From: Ascidia mentula
Lineage: Eukaryota; Chordata; Ascidiacea; Phlebobranchia; Ascidiidae
Reading direction: 5' to 3'
Length of the DNA stretch: 64,000 nt
Assembly (NCBI GenBank): GCA_947561715.1
Contig: OX387198.1
Span: forward strand, 16,306,001 to 16,370,000
The position numbers were made by a program, and so were the translations under genes. Shown here one piece after another: positions 1 to 11,700 of this stretch. The notes under the pieces are model-generated. The model was not told the origin of the DNA. It saw only the letters and a program-made list of their open reading frames with translations, and searched no databases. How positions within the stretch are numbered: position 1 is the first letter of the stretch; every line of letters starts with the position of its first letter.

Positions 1-372
1 TAAACGAAAGTTTATTGTCGCCATTAAGTGAAACTTCACACTGTTGTGTTCTATGCGCAAAGCAAGATTGAGATTCAAGATGAACGCCAGAACATACCAA
101 ATTCGAGCACTTCCACTGGTCTTTCGTTAAAGTTACTGCGACGGACGATTTGTCAACCACGCATTTGGGATGAAACCACTGCAGACACGTTTCACACTCC
201 ACCATTAATGTACCATCGTAGGGAATATTGCAAACACAAAATAAAGTTTCATCAGGTGCAAGCGTACTAGCTGGTGACAAATTTTGGGATAATCCCAAGT
301 GATGCGTTATTTTGAAAAACGTTTGAACTTTTTTGCGAAATTCACTGTTTAAAGCCCAAAACTTTTTTACTT

Positions 373-945
373 TTAACCTGTTTTTTTTTCGCTCAAACCA
401 AGTTTACAACATTTCAAAACCTCCTTAACGGCCTTGTTTGGCAGCCTTGACTTCCTTGGATATTCATGCAAACATTTAAGTAGAGCTTGAACAGCTCCAA
501 AAAAATTTATTTCCTCGTTTCGTGGTGTGGTTAAGGAGGTGGAACCGCGGCGTGGAATCAACGACTTCTTAATTTCTTTTTCATTAGCCTTACAAAACTG
601 GAACAGCTTTTTTAATCGCTTGTTAATTTCAACTCCCTCCCATAAATTGCAAGAGCACAGAAAATTGAAGCCAAGTGTTTTTGTGAATTGTTTACGTCCA
701 TAAAAGTCCAAATATCGGCAAATTACTTTAATTTTTTCATCACGAGTTTTATATTCGCCACCACCAGTTTGTACCAAACGTCCAGATAACCGCAACGGTA
801 ACAATAAAGCAGGTACGCAAGCATATCGCTTTCGACCAGGTCGGCTTCTCCAAATTACTCGACGAAAACCAGGAATAAACGAAAAACACCTGAAGGCGCA
901 ATCAATCACATTTCCAAAACCAACCGAAGACAAACAGTACTGCAT
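373..945 (-). CDS. Hypothetical ORF, 190 codons, unrecognised
   Basis: An open frame of 190 codons that I do not recognise. The N-terminal third is rich in Phe, Arg and Cys. The middle is basic and polar with a region reading DEKIKVICRYLDFYGRKQF, followed by a charged stretch containing KRLKKLFQFCKANEKEIKK. It ends in a Lys-rich tail. No signal peptide or clear membrane segment is visible. It lies downstream, on the same strand, of the 81-bp repeat ORF and the SGNH-hydrolase exons, so it could be a 3' exon of that transcription unit or part of a transposable element that includes them. It could equally be a chance ORF in AT-rich DNA. Confidence 0.3.
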   Translation of the reverse strand: MQYCLSSVGFGNVIDCAFRCFSFIPGFRRVIWRSRPGRKRYACVPALLLPLRLSGRLVQTGGGEYKTRDEKIKVICRYLDFYGRKQFTKTLGFNFLCSCNLWEGVEINKRLKKLFQFCKANEKEIKKSLIPRRGSTSLTTPRNEEINFFGAVQALLKCLHEYPRKSRLPNKAVKEVLKCCKLGLSEKKTG

Positions 946-1229
946 AAAAAAAGGTAGAACACAAAAAAACTGAGGATAGTGTAAATACTTCGTTCGAAGC
1001 CATCGAACGCAAATCCAAACAACTTTCCTGTTGTACGAACGGCTTTAGCAGTCCCACTACTCTTTGCTTCATTGTCGACTCGGCCATGGGAGCCAACAGC
1101 TTTAGCCGACGAGTCACGAACGGCTTTAGCAGTCCCACTGCTCTTTGCTTCATTGTCGACTCGGCCATGGGAGCCAACAGCTTGAGCCGACGAGTTACGA
1201 ACGACTTCCTTCATGTTCTTTAGCCGCAT
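906..1229 (-). CDS. Hypothetical ORF containing a 27-residue tandem repeat
   Basis: A 107-codon frame carrying two near-identical copies of a 27-residue unit (core SHGRVDNEAKSSGTAK) and the beginning of a third. The repeat period of 81 bp keeps the frame. After the repeats it ends in a hydrophobic Phe/Leu-rich stretch. The repeats are hydrophilic and low in complexity, as in linkers. A second frame over the same DNA is also open, so coding is not proven. It overlaps the end of the 373-945 ORF and lies downstream of the SGNH-hydrolase exons on the same strand. Confidence 0.3.
   Translation of the reverse strand: MRLKNMKEVVRNSSAQAVGSHGRVDNEAKSSGTAKAVRDSSAKAVGSHGRVDNEAKSSGTAKAVRTTGKLFGFAFDGFERSIYTILSFFVFYLFLCSTVCLRLVLEM
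1035..1196. repeat. 81-bp tandem repeat, two copies plus a partial third
   Basis: The unit beginning acgaacggctttagcagtcc starts at 1035 and again at 1116, and a third partial copy starts at 1197. The two full copies differ at only a few positions, so the duplication is fairly recent. The period is a multiple of three and keeps the minus-strand frame open. Confidence 0.85.
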
Positions 1230-1441
1230 GCAGTCAACGACGGAACCGAAACAGCTTAGGGGTTTGTATTTTCTTCGTCCGTTGAGTGATGGACTGGAGT
1301 GGAAAGAGTTGTTTGGAGTTGCTTTTTTTGGACGGACGTTAACGGTTGGAACTGTTTAACAGAAAATAGTTTGAATTGTGTCAAAACAAATTTGTTTCGT
1401 AATTTGTACTGCAAAATATTACAATACGAAATGGGAAACCA

Positions 1442-2667
1442 TTAGATTATATGCTGCATTGAAATTATTTTGGTCATTTTTATCTCACCAACTGAATCTT
1501 CCACAGCCAGAAGAGTATGGACATGTTCTTCAAGACTGTCCATGTAGTGGCGCAGCCCTACGTGTGAGAGATGGAGTTTATCGCTCCAGTTCCCTCGATC
1601 GTTGGAGATGTTAAAATCCAAGAAGCTGAGCCCATACTCCTGAGCAAGGTTGCATAGTACCCGGTTGACTTGTGGAACGCAGTCTTTGTGAAAACCAGAT
1701 TGTTTCAAGATTCCAGCCATCACAATCTTAAATGAAAACGAATATCAGAAAAAAATGACTTATATCATTGAATATATTTCTAACCAAAAGCGGGAGTACG
1801 TTTATGTTACGCAAACAGACAAAAAAATACTGGGGCCGCTATTTGCACATTTGCGTGCGCCAACAGTTTTTTCTTCAAATTTTTGTGGGTATATTGTCAT
1901 GCATAATCTTTGCTACGTAGTGCTGTTTTTACTGCCAGGCATAGTAATAAAGAGAAATTGCTCTTCAGCCAAGTTTCGAAAGTGTTTATTGAAACCAATG
2001 TTTCGTCCAGGATGCACCATGGTAGAAAGAGCAATTCCTATTATTTGCTACGTGTTTAACAACTAAACTAACGTTGCTTACACAACAATAAACCAACCTG
2101 GGACTGCGGGTACGTTTGTTGGCACACCTCGATCAGCTGTTGAAAATCAGTCCCGATACTGTTATGGTGGTGATCAGCATGCCGAGAGACCAGGTCGTTC
2201 GTACCAAGAGCCAGAATGATAAAATCAACTGACTCGAACCTTTTCCCGTACATGATTTCCTCCGCACCATGGTTCAGTGTTCCCCCTGGAATAGAAATAG
2301 CACTTAAAGTAAAAAGTTTACTTATCGCCGATACCACCTGGGGGCAGACAATGTTCCTCCCGTTGCTGTCGGTCACCAACAACACGGAAGGAAGCGGTGA
2401 CCCCTCAGCACGGAGGTAACATGTCTGCTTCCCGGACACTCCAACTTCATATTTTTTGGGCGGCGTTCTTCTTCCCATCGTCAATTGATCTTTGCTCCTC
2501 AAACACAGGACTGTCGTGGCTTGTTGAGAAATGTATTGGATACTGAGGTCGTCGGATACGGATGATGTCTCGGATAGCAGTTGGATGATAATAGAGCGTT
2601 TTGCAAGTATAGTTTTCTGCAAAATTATCAATTTAAATAAATCAGATACCGTCAGCACAGATTGCAT
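1442..2667 (-). CDS. SGNH/GDSL-type hydrolase-like gene (two exons, junction imperfect)
   Basis: Two minus-strand exons together carry the SGNH-hydrolase motif set. The 5' exon (2667 down to about 2082) encodes VLLVTDSNGRNI (block I with the nucleophile Ser), SIPGGTLN (Gly block) and ILALGTNDLV (block III, Asn of GTND). The 3' exon (about 1731 down to 1442) encodes WSDKLHLSHVG, which holds the Asp and His of block V. The family hydrolyses esters; no substrate can be inferred. The start used is the ATG at 2667, though a tttgcag acceptor just inside suggests the first residues may not be coding. The junction is not clean: the GTAAGC donor leaves phase 1, while the only AG acceptor before the second exon opens phase 0. 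A one-base frameshift or an unusual splice is therefore needed. Such domains are also found in some retroelements. Confidence 0.6.
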
Positions 2668-2699
2668 CGTTTTAAAGAGTGCTTAACTGCGTCTCCCAG

Positions 2700-3284
2700 T
2701 CGTTAACCACTTTTCACACTTAGCTACATCTCCCATACTTCAATTACGTCAATTAGCAGATGAAAGGTATCATTTTAATTCAATACGATAGCAAAGAACT
2801 TGAATATTTCTGCTTTAAAAGTCTCAAAAAAGTTTTAAACTTTCTTCACCAAGTTTATGTAAAAATCAAACCATCATTGTATGCATCGCGGTAAGCTTCT
2901 CCAAGGCAAATATAAAGTTCTGCACAATGTTATAGTCACCTACACGAACAAAATAATCTATAAATCTTCAAACATCTACTCACCAAGGTAACAAATAGCA
3001 AGTGAACTTTAATAAAATTTTGAACAAACTTCCGGTGTAATTGTTGTGACGTAACAAAGGTTAGGAAAGACGTCCATTGGGCAATTTAAAATAGGAGCAA
3101 AAGAGGAGCAATTGCTCCGACCAATCTGACAACACAATATACATTGAAAACATTATGAAAATGATAATGAGGAAAATGGAGAAAACACAACATATTTCAT
3201 AACGTTAAACATCTTCAACGCCACACCCAACTACAAAACGATAGTATTAAGCTAGGTAAAAGATGAGGAAAAGTAAGCCGCTTT
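2700..3284. other. Intergenic stretch, nothing recognised
   Basis: AT-rich DNA between the SGNH-hydrolase start and the satellite array. I see no ORF, RNA gene or repeat of note on either strand. Confidence 0.5.
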
Positions 3285-5103
3285 CACACAATTTTGCTGG
3301 GAGTTGTGGAGCCGGTTGGTATTTTAACTTACATCACCTTCACCTGCATTCTCTAGGCAAGCCCGGTGCAAAATTATAGGAAATCCTATGTCCCGGAAAG
3401 TGTTTGAATTTTCGCTTTTTGTCAAGATGTCTCTGCCGCCATTGCGCTCACAAGAAGCCTCAATGTCGTCACATACAATGACCTCTGTTTCAGTCCATTT
3501 CGCTGGGAATTGTGGAGCCGGTTGGTATTTTAACTTATATCACCTTCACCTGTATGCTCTAGGCAAGCCCTGTGCAAAATTATAGGATATCCTATGGCCC
3601 GGAAAGTGTTTGAATTTTCGCTTTTTGTCAAGATGTCTCTGACGCCATTGCGCTCACAAGCAGCCTGTATGCCGTCACACACAATGACCTTTATTTGAGT
3701 CCATTTCGCTGGTAATTGTGGAGCCGGTTGGTATTTTAACTTATATCACCTTCACCTGCATGCTCTAGGCAAACCCTGTGCAAAATTATAGGATATCCTA
3801 TGTCCCGGAAAGTGTTTGAATTTTCGCTTTTTGTCAAGATGTCTCTGCCGCCATTGCGCTCACAAGAAGCCTCAATGTCGTCACATACAATGACCTCTGT
3901 TTCAGTCCATTTCGCTGGGAATTGTGGAGCCGGTTGGTATTTTAACTTATATCACCTTCACCTGTATGCTCTAGGCAAGCCCTGTGCAAAATTATAGGAT
4001 ATCCTATGGCCCGGAAAGTGTTTGAATTTTCGCTTTTTGTCAAGATGTCTCTGACGCCATTGCGCTCACAAGCAGCCTGTATGCCGTCACACACAATGAC
4101 CTTTATTTGAGTCCATTTCGCTGGTAATTGTGGAGCCGGTTGGTATTTTAACTTATATCACCTTCACCTGCATGCTCTAGGCAAGCCCTGTGCAAAATTA
4201 TAGGATATCCTATGTCCCGGAAAGTGTTTGAATTTTCGCTTTTTTCAAGATGTCTCTGACGCCATTGCGCTCACAAGCAGCCTGTATGCCGTCACACACA
4301 ATGACCTTTATTTGAGTCCATTTCGCTGGTAATTGTGGAGCCGGTTGGTATTTTAACTTACATCACATTCACCTGCATTCTCTAGGCAAGCCCTGTGCAA
4401 AATTATAGGAAATCCTATGGCCCGGAAAGTGTTTGAATTTTCGCTTTTTGTCAAGATGTCTCTGCCGCCATTGCGCTCACAAGAAGCCTCAATGTCGTCA
4501 CATACAATGACCTCTGTTTCAGTCCATTTCGCTGGGAATTGTGAAGCCGGTTGGTATTTTCACTTATATCACATTCACCTGCATGCTCTAGGCAAGCCCT
4601 GTGCAAAATTATAGGAAATCCTATGGCCCGGAAAGTGTTTGAATTTTCGCTTATATGTCAAGATGTCTCTGCCGCCATTGCGCTCACAAGCAACCTGTAT
4701 GCCTTCACACAGAATGACCTTTGTTTGAGTCCATTTCGCTGGGAATTGTGGAGCCGGTTGGTATTTTAACTTATATCACATTCACCTGCATGCTCTAGGC
4801 AAGCCCTGTGCAAAATTATAGGAAATCCTATGGCCCGGAAAGTGTTTGAATTTTCGCTTTTTGTCAAGATGTCTCTGCCGCCATTGCGCTCACAAGAAGC
4901 CTCAATGTCGTCACATACAATGACCTCTGTTTCAGTCCATTTCGCTGGTAATTGTGGAGCCGGTTGGTATTTTAACTTATATCACCTTCACCTGTATGCT
5001 CTAGGCAAGCCCTGTGCAAAATTATAGGATATCCTATGGCCCGGAAAGTGTTTGAATTTTCGCTTATATGTCAAGATGTCTCTGCCGCCATTGCGCTCAC
5101 AAC
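3285..5103. repeat. 206-bp satellite array, about nine units with 412-bp higher-order pattern
   Basis: The marker cccggaaagtgtttgaattt recurs next to an ATG at 3388, 3594, 3800, 4006, 4212, 4417, 4623, 4830 and 5036, a spacing of 205-207 bp. The first unit is partial at its left end and the last is cut off near 5103. Two unit types alternate in the first half: type A contains gcctcaatgtcgtcac and type B gcctgtatgccgtcac, giving a 412-bp higher-order unit. Each junction holds a palindrome, ataggatatcctat or the imperfect ataggaaatcctat. Type A units contain an open frame of 65 codons, which is probably incidental. Confidence 0.92.
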
Positions 5104-5703
5104 TAATTTTTAGTTAGTTACATTTCTGAATCACGTATAAAACATGTTTTAAATTCATAGAAATTTGAATTGAGCTGTATTCACTCATGCGTAAAATACT
5201 TTTCGTAGAATTTTTTTTTTATTTCGCCGAAATGACGACGGTATACTATGCTGTAACTGTTGTTTTCCCGCCATTTAACATCACGTGATTTCACACGCGG
5301 TGTTAGCGTTATATATTTTTTCGTGTTGGTACGTTTTCTTGGTGTTGGTTGTGTGCTGTATCAGTACCGTTACCCTTAGGAAGCCTTGTTGGATAACGTC
5401 GGTCAATAAAGTTCCTTTTTTTTTTGTGCCAGAAGGACAGACTCTTAAATTTACAAATCTTTTTGCCTGGCAGCAACAGAAACATTATATTTGTGAAAAG
5501 ATTTTGCTTTGTGAGGTTTTTCAATTAGGAAAATGGTCTTTATGTTGTGTATACTGCCATTGTTTATTTGTATCTTCGTAGTATGATGTATCTGTTTGTT
5601 ATAAAGATTGACACTATTTAATAAAAAACTGTTGCAATCTACTAAATTATGTTCTTAATTTTGACAAGTTCGTAATACAGATCTACTAGAGAGGGCTACT
5701 GAT
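5104..5703. other. Spacer between satellite and NLR gene; probable 5' region
   Basis: No convincing ORF. A short frame at 5285-5581 is Phe/Val/Cys-rich and looks incidental. The last 100 bases lead directly into the proposed NLR start codon at 5704, so promoter or 5' UTR sequence is expected here, but no recognisable core element stands out. Confidence 0.4.
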
Positions 5704-8700
5704 ATGGCCAGTGAAGAAAATATTCGTGAGATAAGAGATGATAAACCTTCAACATCTTCTGGTAATTAATGCAGGAAACAAATATTTATTCATTTTGAAC
5801 AGTGGTTATGATGCTTATAAATGTTTTGTTGTAACTATGTCTTAAATGTTGGTTTTGTAAACTTGAACGCAACGTTAATGTTTATTGCCCATTTTAATTG
5901 AGTATCAGTAAGTTGGAGGATTATTAAAAAGGAATGTTGGTTGACTTGCTGGAACTTGTTGTTGCAGAGCATTCGGATGGTAAGGGCAAACAGGCTAAGA
6001 GGGTTCAGATTCTGGAGAGGACACAGCATCATGAATCTGAAAGAAATTTGAATCGGAAGAGATCTTGGGATTATGGGACTCAGAAAGATCACAATCGGGA
6101 TAATGGGTCCGCGGGAAATCGAAAGAGGTCGAAAAAAGGTTGTGAAAATTGGGATCATGACGACGAGAGAGAACAAAATCAAAATCAAAATGTAGAGCGG
6201 GATCAGATGAACACTCCGGATCAAAAGACAGATCAGAATCATCAAACTGAAAGCGCCCATGAGAAGACTGCGCAAAGTGAAGTTGGGAGATATTCAAATA
6301 AGAATGGTGAGTTGGGGTTGTTTCGCAGTTTTCTTGACTCTCATCGCACTGTAAACTCCAAAATTCAGCGTTGTGCAGATATTTAAGAAAAAATACAGCG
6401 AATGTCAAATTTATTTTAATGGGATATTTATACCTGGTTATACAACCACAATCCTTGCACGTTGGGAGATATTCAAATAAGAATGGTGAGTTGGGGTTGT
6501 TTCGCAGTTTTCTTGACTCTCATCGCACTGTAAACTCCAAAATTCAGCGTTGTGCAGATATTTAAGAAAAAATACAGCGAATGTCAAATTTATTTTTTAA
6601 TGCGATATTTATACCTGGTTATACAACCACAATCCTTTAACAACCGCACGTTGGGTTCTTAGCTTTCTAAATTTTCTATGAACGCTTTTTTGTAGTAAGG
6701 TTTTACATAAAAAACATTGCCAAAACTCAATACTTGATGTGTCTTCAACAAGATAGGTGCTGTATTTTTCATATCATTGCACTGCTGTTTTTCTTATGCA
6801 AGTACAAACTGCCTACTGCAAAAGTGTTTAGATGTGCAATTGCTGATTTATTTAATGTGTTCATTGTAAAATTGTGGTCAATGTCATCTTTACGACATTT
6901 AGGCACATTTTAATTAGCTCGCGATTTATGGCTGGTTTGTGTTGTTAAATAACGAAAAGTTTTTGTGTTCTTCATTTACTTTATGCAAGGCGCCTGTCGA
7001 CACCAAGGCTATATGGTCGAAGAGGAAATTTATTATTCTATGAAAAATATATATTTACTGGCTTAATAACTGAATTAAAATATATGCAATTTAATTGTAC
7101 TTTGTATATATCACCAACATGACTTGTTCTCTATAATAGACTTTATTCGTTGCGTCATTGCTTTGATGCATTATAAAAATAATGCAGTAAAGGTTAATCG
7201 AGGCAAGTTGGTTAACAATATAATTTCTGGTAGCTACAACACGACTGTTTTCTTGTGCTATATTAATTCGACCTTAAATGCTGGTTTGGTAATTTTAAAC
7301 TTTCATAAAATTGAACTTTTAACTTTGCAGGCCCATCTCAAAGTTTTGATGCAAGGGGAGCAAATATTAAAGGGAGCATTGCTGGAGTTCAGGGGGATGT
7401 TTATCTTAATATTATCCATCCATGTGGGCAACTAGATATGGCACCTTCCTTTTCGACAAATCAGCAAAGTTTATTGTTGAAATGTAAGTATTAGTGTAGT
7501 TACAACTACAGCAGCTAGCTCGAGAATTTTTTTTAAACTGTAAAAGCACTTATTTTGAAATTTATGTAATTTTCTGCCATGCATAGTTGTTTTGTTTCAG
7601 GTGTTGAAACACAGGATAAAAGTAAGCTTGGAATTTCTTAGAAACATAAACCGAGTCATGCTGGCTACGTTGATTTAATTCAATGCAATGTCAGTTTAAA
7701 GTTTATCATTTTTGTAGTTGATAAAAAGTTTACTGCATGACCGACTGCGATCATGCACTTGTAAACCATTGTTGTTTAGCTTGGTAACATGATTTACAAA
7801 CCTTTTTAGGTGAGCGTCTCAAGTCAGATTTACGTAACAGAGTTGAGTCCATCACCAGCACAGAGTCAACACTTGCTGATTTTTCCGAACGACCAATAAT
7901 CCCAGTCATCCTTTCGATAGTCGGTAAACCTCAACGAATTAATGATGAGTTTCTAGCTGAAGGACATTACCGCCGTAGAAAAGACTTTGCTAAGGTTTAC
8001 GATCGGCCGTCCGGTGACATCACCCCAGCACAAATGTTTGCTCGTGCAAAGCAAACAGCGCAAGAGGAAGCAAACAACAAATTTTCAGCACCTGCTGCTA
8101 AAGCGAAAAAAGAATACGTGCAGAAGCACGGCAATATTGTGGGGGTTATCGGCCAAGCTGGAATCGGTAAAACAACTTCTGCCAAAAATTGGGCTTTGCA
8201 AGCTTTATCTGACCATCAGTTGTTTGGTAAAATATCTTACTTTTTCTACATCGTAGTTCGAAACATCGATTTCACCAAGGAGATGACTTTTCTTCAGTTC
8301 TTACTTCACACCTTGCTAATTCACGATCAATACACACAAGTTGAAGCAATAGGCATCTTAGAAGCTCTTAAAATAGATACAGATATTGTCATGATGTTCG
8401 ACGGCGTGGACGAGGCTGTTTTCGAATCGTTTTTAAGTGTAGTATCCTTTCCTTTGTTAGAAGGAAAAAATAAACCAGAAGTTTATCTCAAGCATTTACT
8501 GAATGGAAATTTGCTTCCTTGTTCTCGTAAGATATTCACGTCACGACCAGCTCCATTCTATAACCTCCATTCTTCACATAGACCAAGGTTTATTGTTGAA
8601 ATCCTTGGCTTAACTCAAAACTCGCAGCAAGAGCTTGGACAACAGATTTGCGGTGTAAAATACGACTCGATACATAAAAAATTAGAAAATACCAAAAATT

Positions 8701-11700
8701 TATTTGCTTACTCTTATGTGCCTGTAAATTTTATTTTGACTGTCCTTTACCTAATGACTTGCGATGGTGATATTCAGTTTGTTTCACTTACTGAAGTTCT
8801 CGCTTCCACTTGTGTTCAATATTCACAAACTGAACACCTCAAGGGTGAGCAACGAGAATTGGACAAGCTAGTAAAAATGGCTTTTGATGGCTTCAATAAT
8901 CAAAAGATCATATTTAGCACTACGGATTTATTGAGAGCTGGCATTGATGATTCCACAGCCAATTCATTTTTGAACACTTCTGTTACAAAGAAAGGAAACC
9001 TAAAATTAACAATTTTAAATGGACAAAAGCATATATATTTCTCTCACCTGATCTGGCAAGAGTTTTTCGTTGCGGTTTACCTGATGATGATCATGCCCTT
9101 ACAGGAATTCAAGGAAAAATACTCACTATTTATCGAGGATAGGTGGGAAGTTGTTGCCAGGTTTGCATTTGGACTTCGTGATTTATCAGTTTTCAACGAC
9201 CTAAAGTTGGTAGTTCCCGGATGTAGATACGAAGATTGGAAAGCTAAGAATTTTCTGCTACAGAAGCTGATTATATCGTATATGGAGAAGAACAACAACC
9301 GTGAAAATATACTTCGTGGTTGCAGCTGGGCCCGTGAAGCAAATGATGAAGACATAACTTCATCTATTTCCAGCTTACTTTCAGATGATCTGGACTTTGA
9401 AAATTCTTCTATTCATTCAACTGATGTCGAAAACCTGTGCTTCTTAATTCGAAAGAGGGAAATCCCAGTAAGTTAAAGAGTCCTTGCGAGCAAAAAATTC
9501 GTCAAAAATGTTACCATAGAGATCACAACTGTTTCAACCAGTATTTATTTAGCTGAAGAAGCTTGACCTTTACTACAACTAGCTACGGGACAACAGGGCA
9601 ACTTTTCTATGTTCTTTTGGAGATGTTGGTGCCAAACATCTTTCAAAGAACATAGAAAAGTTGGAAAATCTGCTAAACCTCAACTAACTAACCACATATT
9701 ATAATTTCTTGCTTTTTGTGAATTATTTTCATCACTCGCCAGTCGAATGGTACCTTTGAATTCCCCAAAAAATCTATTCCTATTTTGTGGTCAGTTCCAT
9801 AAAAATATTGTTAGCGACATAAACAGAAAGTCGAAGGTTGTTTTTAAATTAAAACAAAATGCTATATAAAAAGGCATTAAGTAATAGCTCAAATAATTAT
9901 GTCAAAGTATGGCCACTACCAGTTTGACGCTGAAGGTTTACTCAGCAACTCAGCCTCTTACTTGTACAAATACATGAAGCAAACAAACGTAGGAAGCTTT
10001 TTAATGTGTACTTGGTGTCAATACCACACGAAGAAAACATAGGACTATGGAATGTACAGCTTATGGTAATGAATATTTAACACCAAAACTAAGGGAAAGA
10101 TTAGTTGCAAGACTCTATTTTCCATGGAACGACACAAATTGTTGTTTAAAATAAAACAATCGTGCATTTTGGTTTGGAACTAAAGCTAAAACGAAAATAT
10201 ATGAACAGTTGATAGTTAATGTCACTCTTACTTTTTTTCAGTTAAAAATGTGTTTAGCTGAAGAAACTTGACCCGTCTGACAACCCAATTGGAGTCAGTG
10301 GGGCAGCTTTTTTTGTGTGTCATTCAATTAATTATTCACTCTATTTCACGTAGTAGAAAAAGTTTTGTTGTCTTGTGATAACTCCCAGTATCATGATGGC
10401 TGACTGATGATTACTAAGTTATATTTTTTCATCTTTAAATGTGGTATGTATAGAGCATGTAAATAGAACTAATATTAACGCTGGGTTACATTATTGCTAT
10501 TGACAGTTATTTTATAGCCACAATGTATTCAGGTGAAGAAGCTCAACCTATCCGGCAATCCGATAGGTGACAGTGGAGCAGCTTCGGTTGGAAAATGCAT
10601 TCATAACATTGAAGATGTTGACCTGAGAGGATGCAAACTGACAAGTGCTGGTGCTGAACTTCTGTCAGAGAACATTAAATCATTGAAGAATCCGGTAAGC
10701 ATGTTGTGTCTGTTTTTATTGCGATGTGTTTATAAGTCAAACACACCTTAGCCACGAATGATAAAGTTGTGTTTGGTAATGACATCAAATTTTTGGATAA
10801 AAACCATCGTATGATTAAGGATCGTGCTGGATAGAGACTGCACTGGGTCGAAAGGCAAATTGCAACGATTGTGGCTTGAAAGTAGTTGTAACTTATATTC
10901 CATAAATTTTTCGAAATCGTTTAGTAAATTAATGTTTTGTTGCGTCACGCACTCCTGGTTTAGTGTAATGATCTTCGAGATGCGCCAGGACCCAAATTTT
11001 GAAGACAAGCATTGAGCTTAGGAAAGAAAGCATAGGACTATGGAATGTCCGTATTAATTTAGAATAGTCATACGAAGAATTGCAGTCTCGGTAAAAGAAA
11101 CGCTTTATATGAATGAAGGTGGAATTTTCTTAATGGTTTTGTCAGTCTCGGTCATTCAACAATAACATTGATGATGAACACCGATACGTTTGAAATGTCG
11201 GCTCAAAAAACATTTTAACAAAATCTTACAGAAATCACACAAGGTTTTCTCCGTGTGAAAAAGTCGTTTGGAACTGTAGATTAATTACTTGGGCTAAGTT
11301 TTACTTTTTTATTGATTCAGCTTCCGCTTGTTTCCCAATGACCGTTGATGGGTCTTGTGAGTTACATAGAGACCTAGTATTGTTCAAAGTTAAAAAAAAA
11401 AAATTTTGCTACTGGATGAGACTGTACAGAGGAAGGACTTGTTGAGCCTCCTGGAAGATCTTATGACCAACAGGGGGGTATAAACAGCCCTGGGGGGTGC
11501 TTCGGCACTTTTTCAGCAACTAAATTTGATGCCATTGCATAGAGAAGAGTTGGAACTTACAAAAAAATGAAAATGAGTGCGTAGTTGAACGATTCATTTT
11601 TCTGCAAAATCCAGTTTCAATTTTTGTTACTTTTTGTTGTCAAAATATTGACTGACCAGGGGGGGCAAATGCCCCCAGTGGGTGGCTAAACCATTTTTCT

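Noticed and set aside
3388..5027. Repeated 65-codon ORFs (SRKVFEFSLFVKMSLPP...) as a small-protein gene family
   Set aside because: They exist only because the 206-bp satellite unit has an open frame; half of the units break it and there are no gene signals.
5835..6408. Minus-strand ORFs opposite the second NLR exon
   Set aside because: Opposite strand of a coding exon whose phase agrees with its neighbours; hydrophobic low-complexity shadows.
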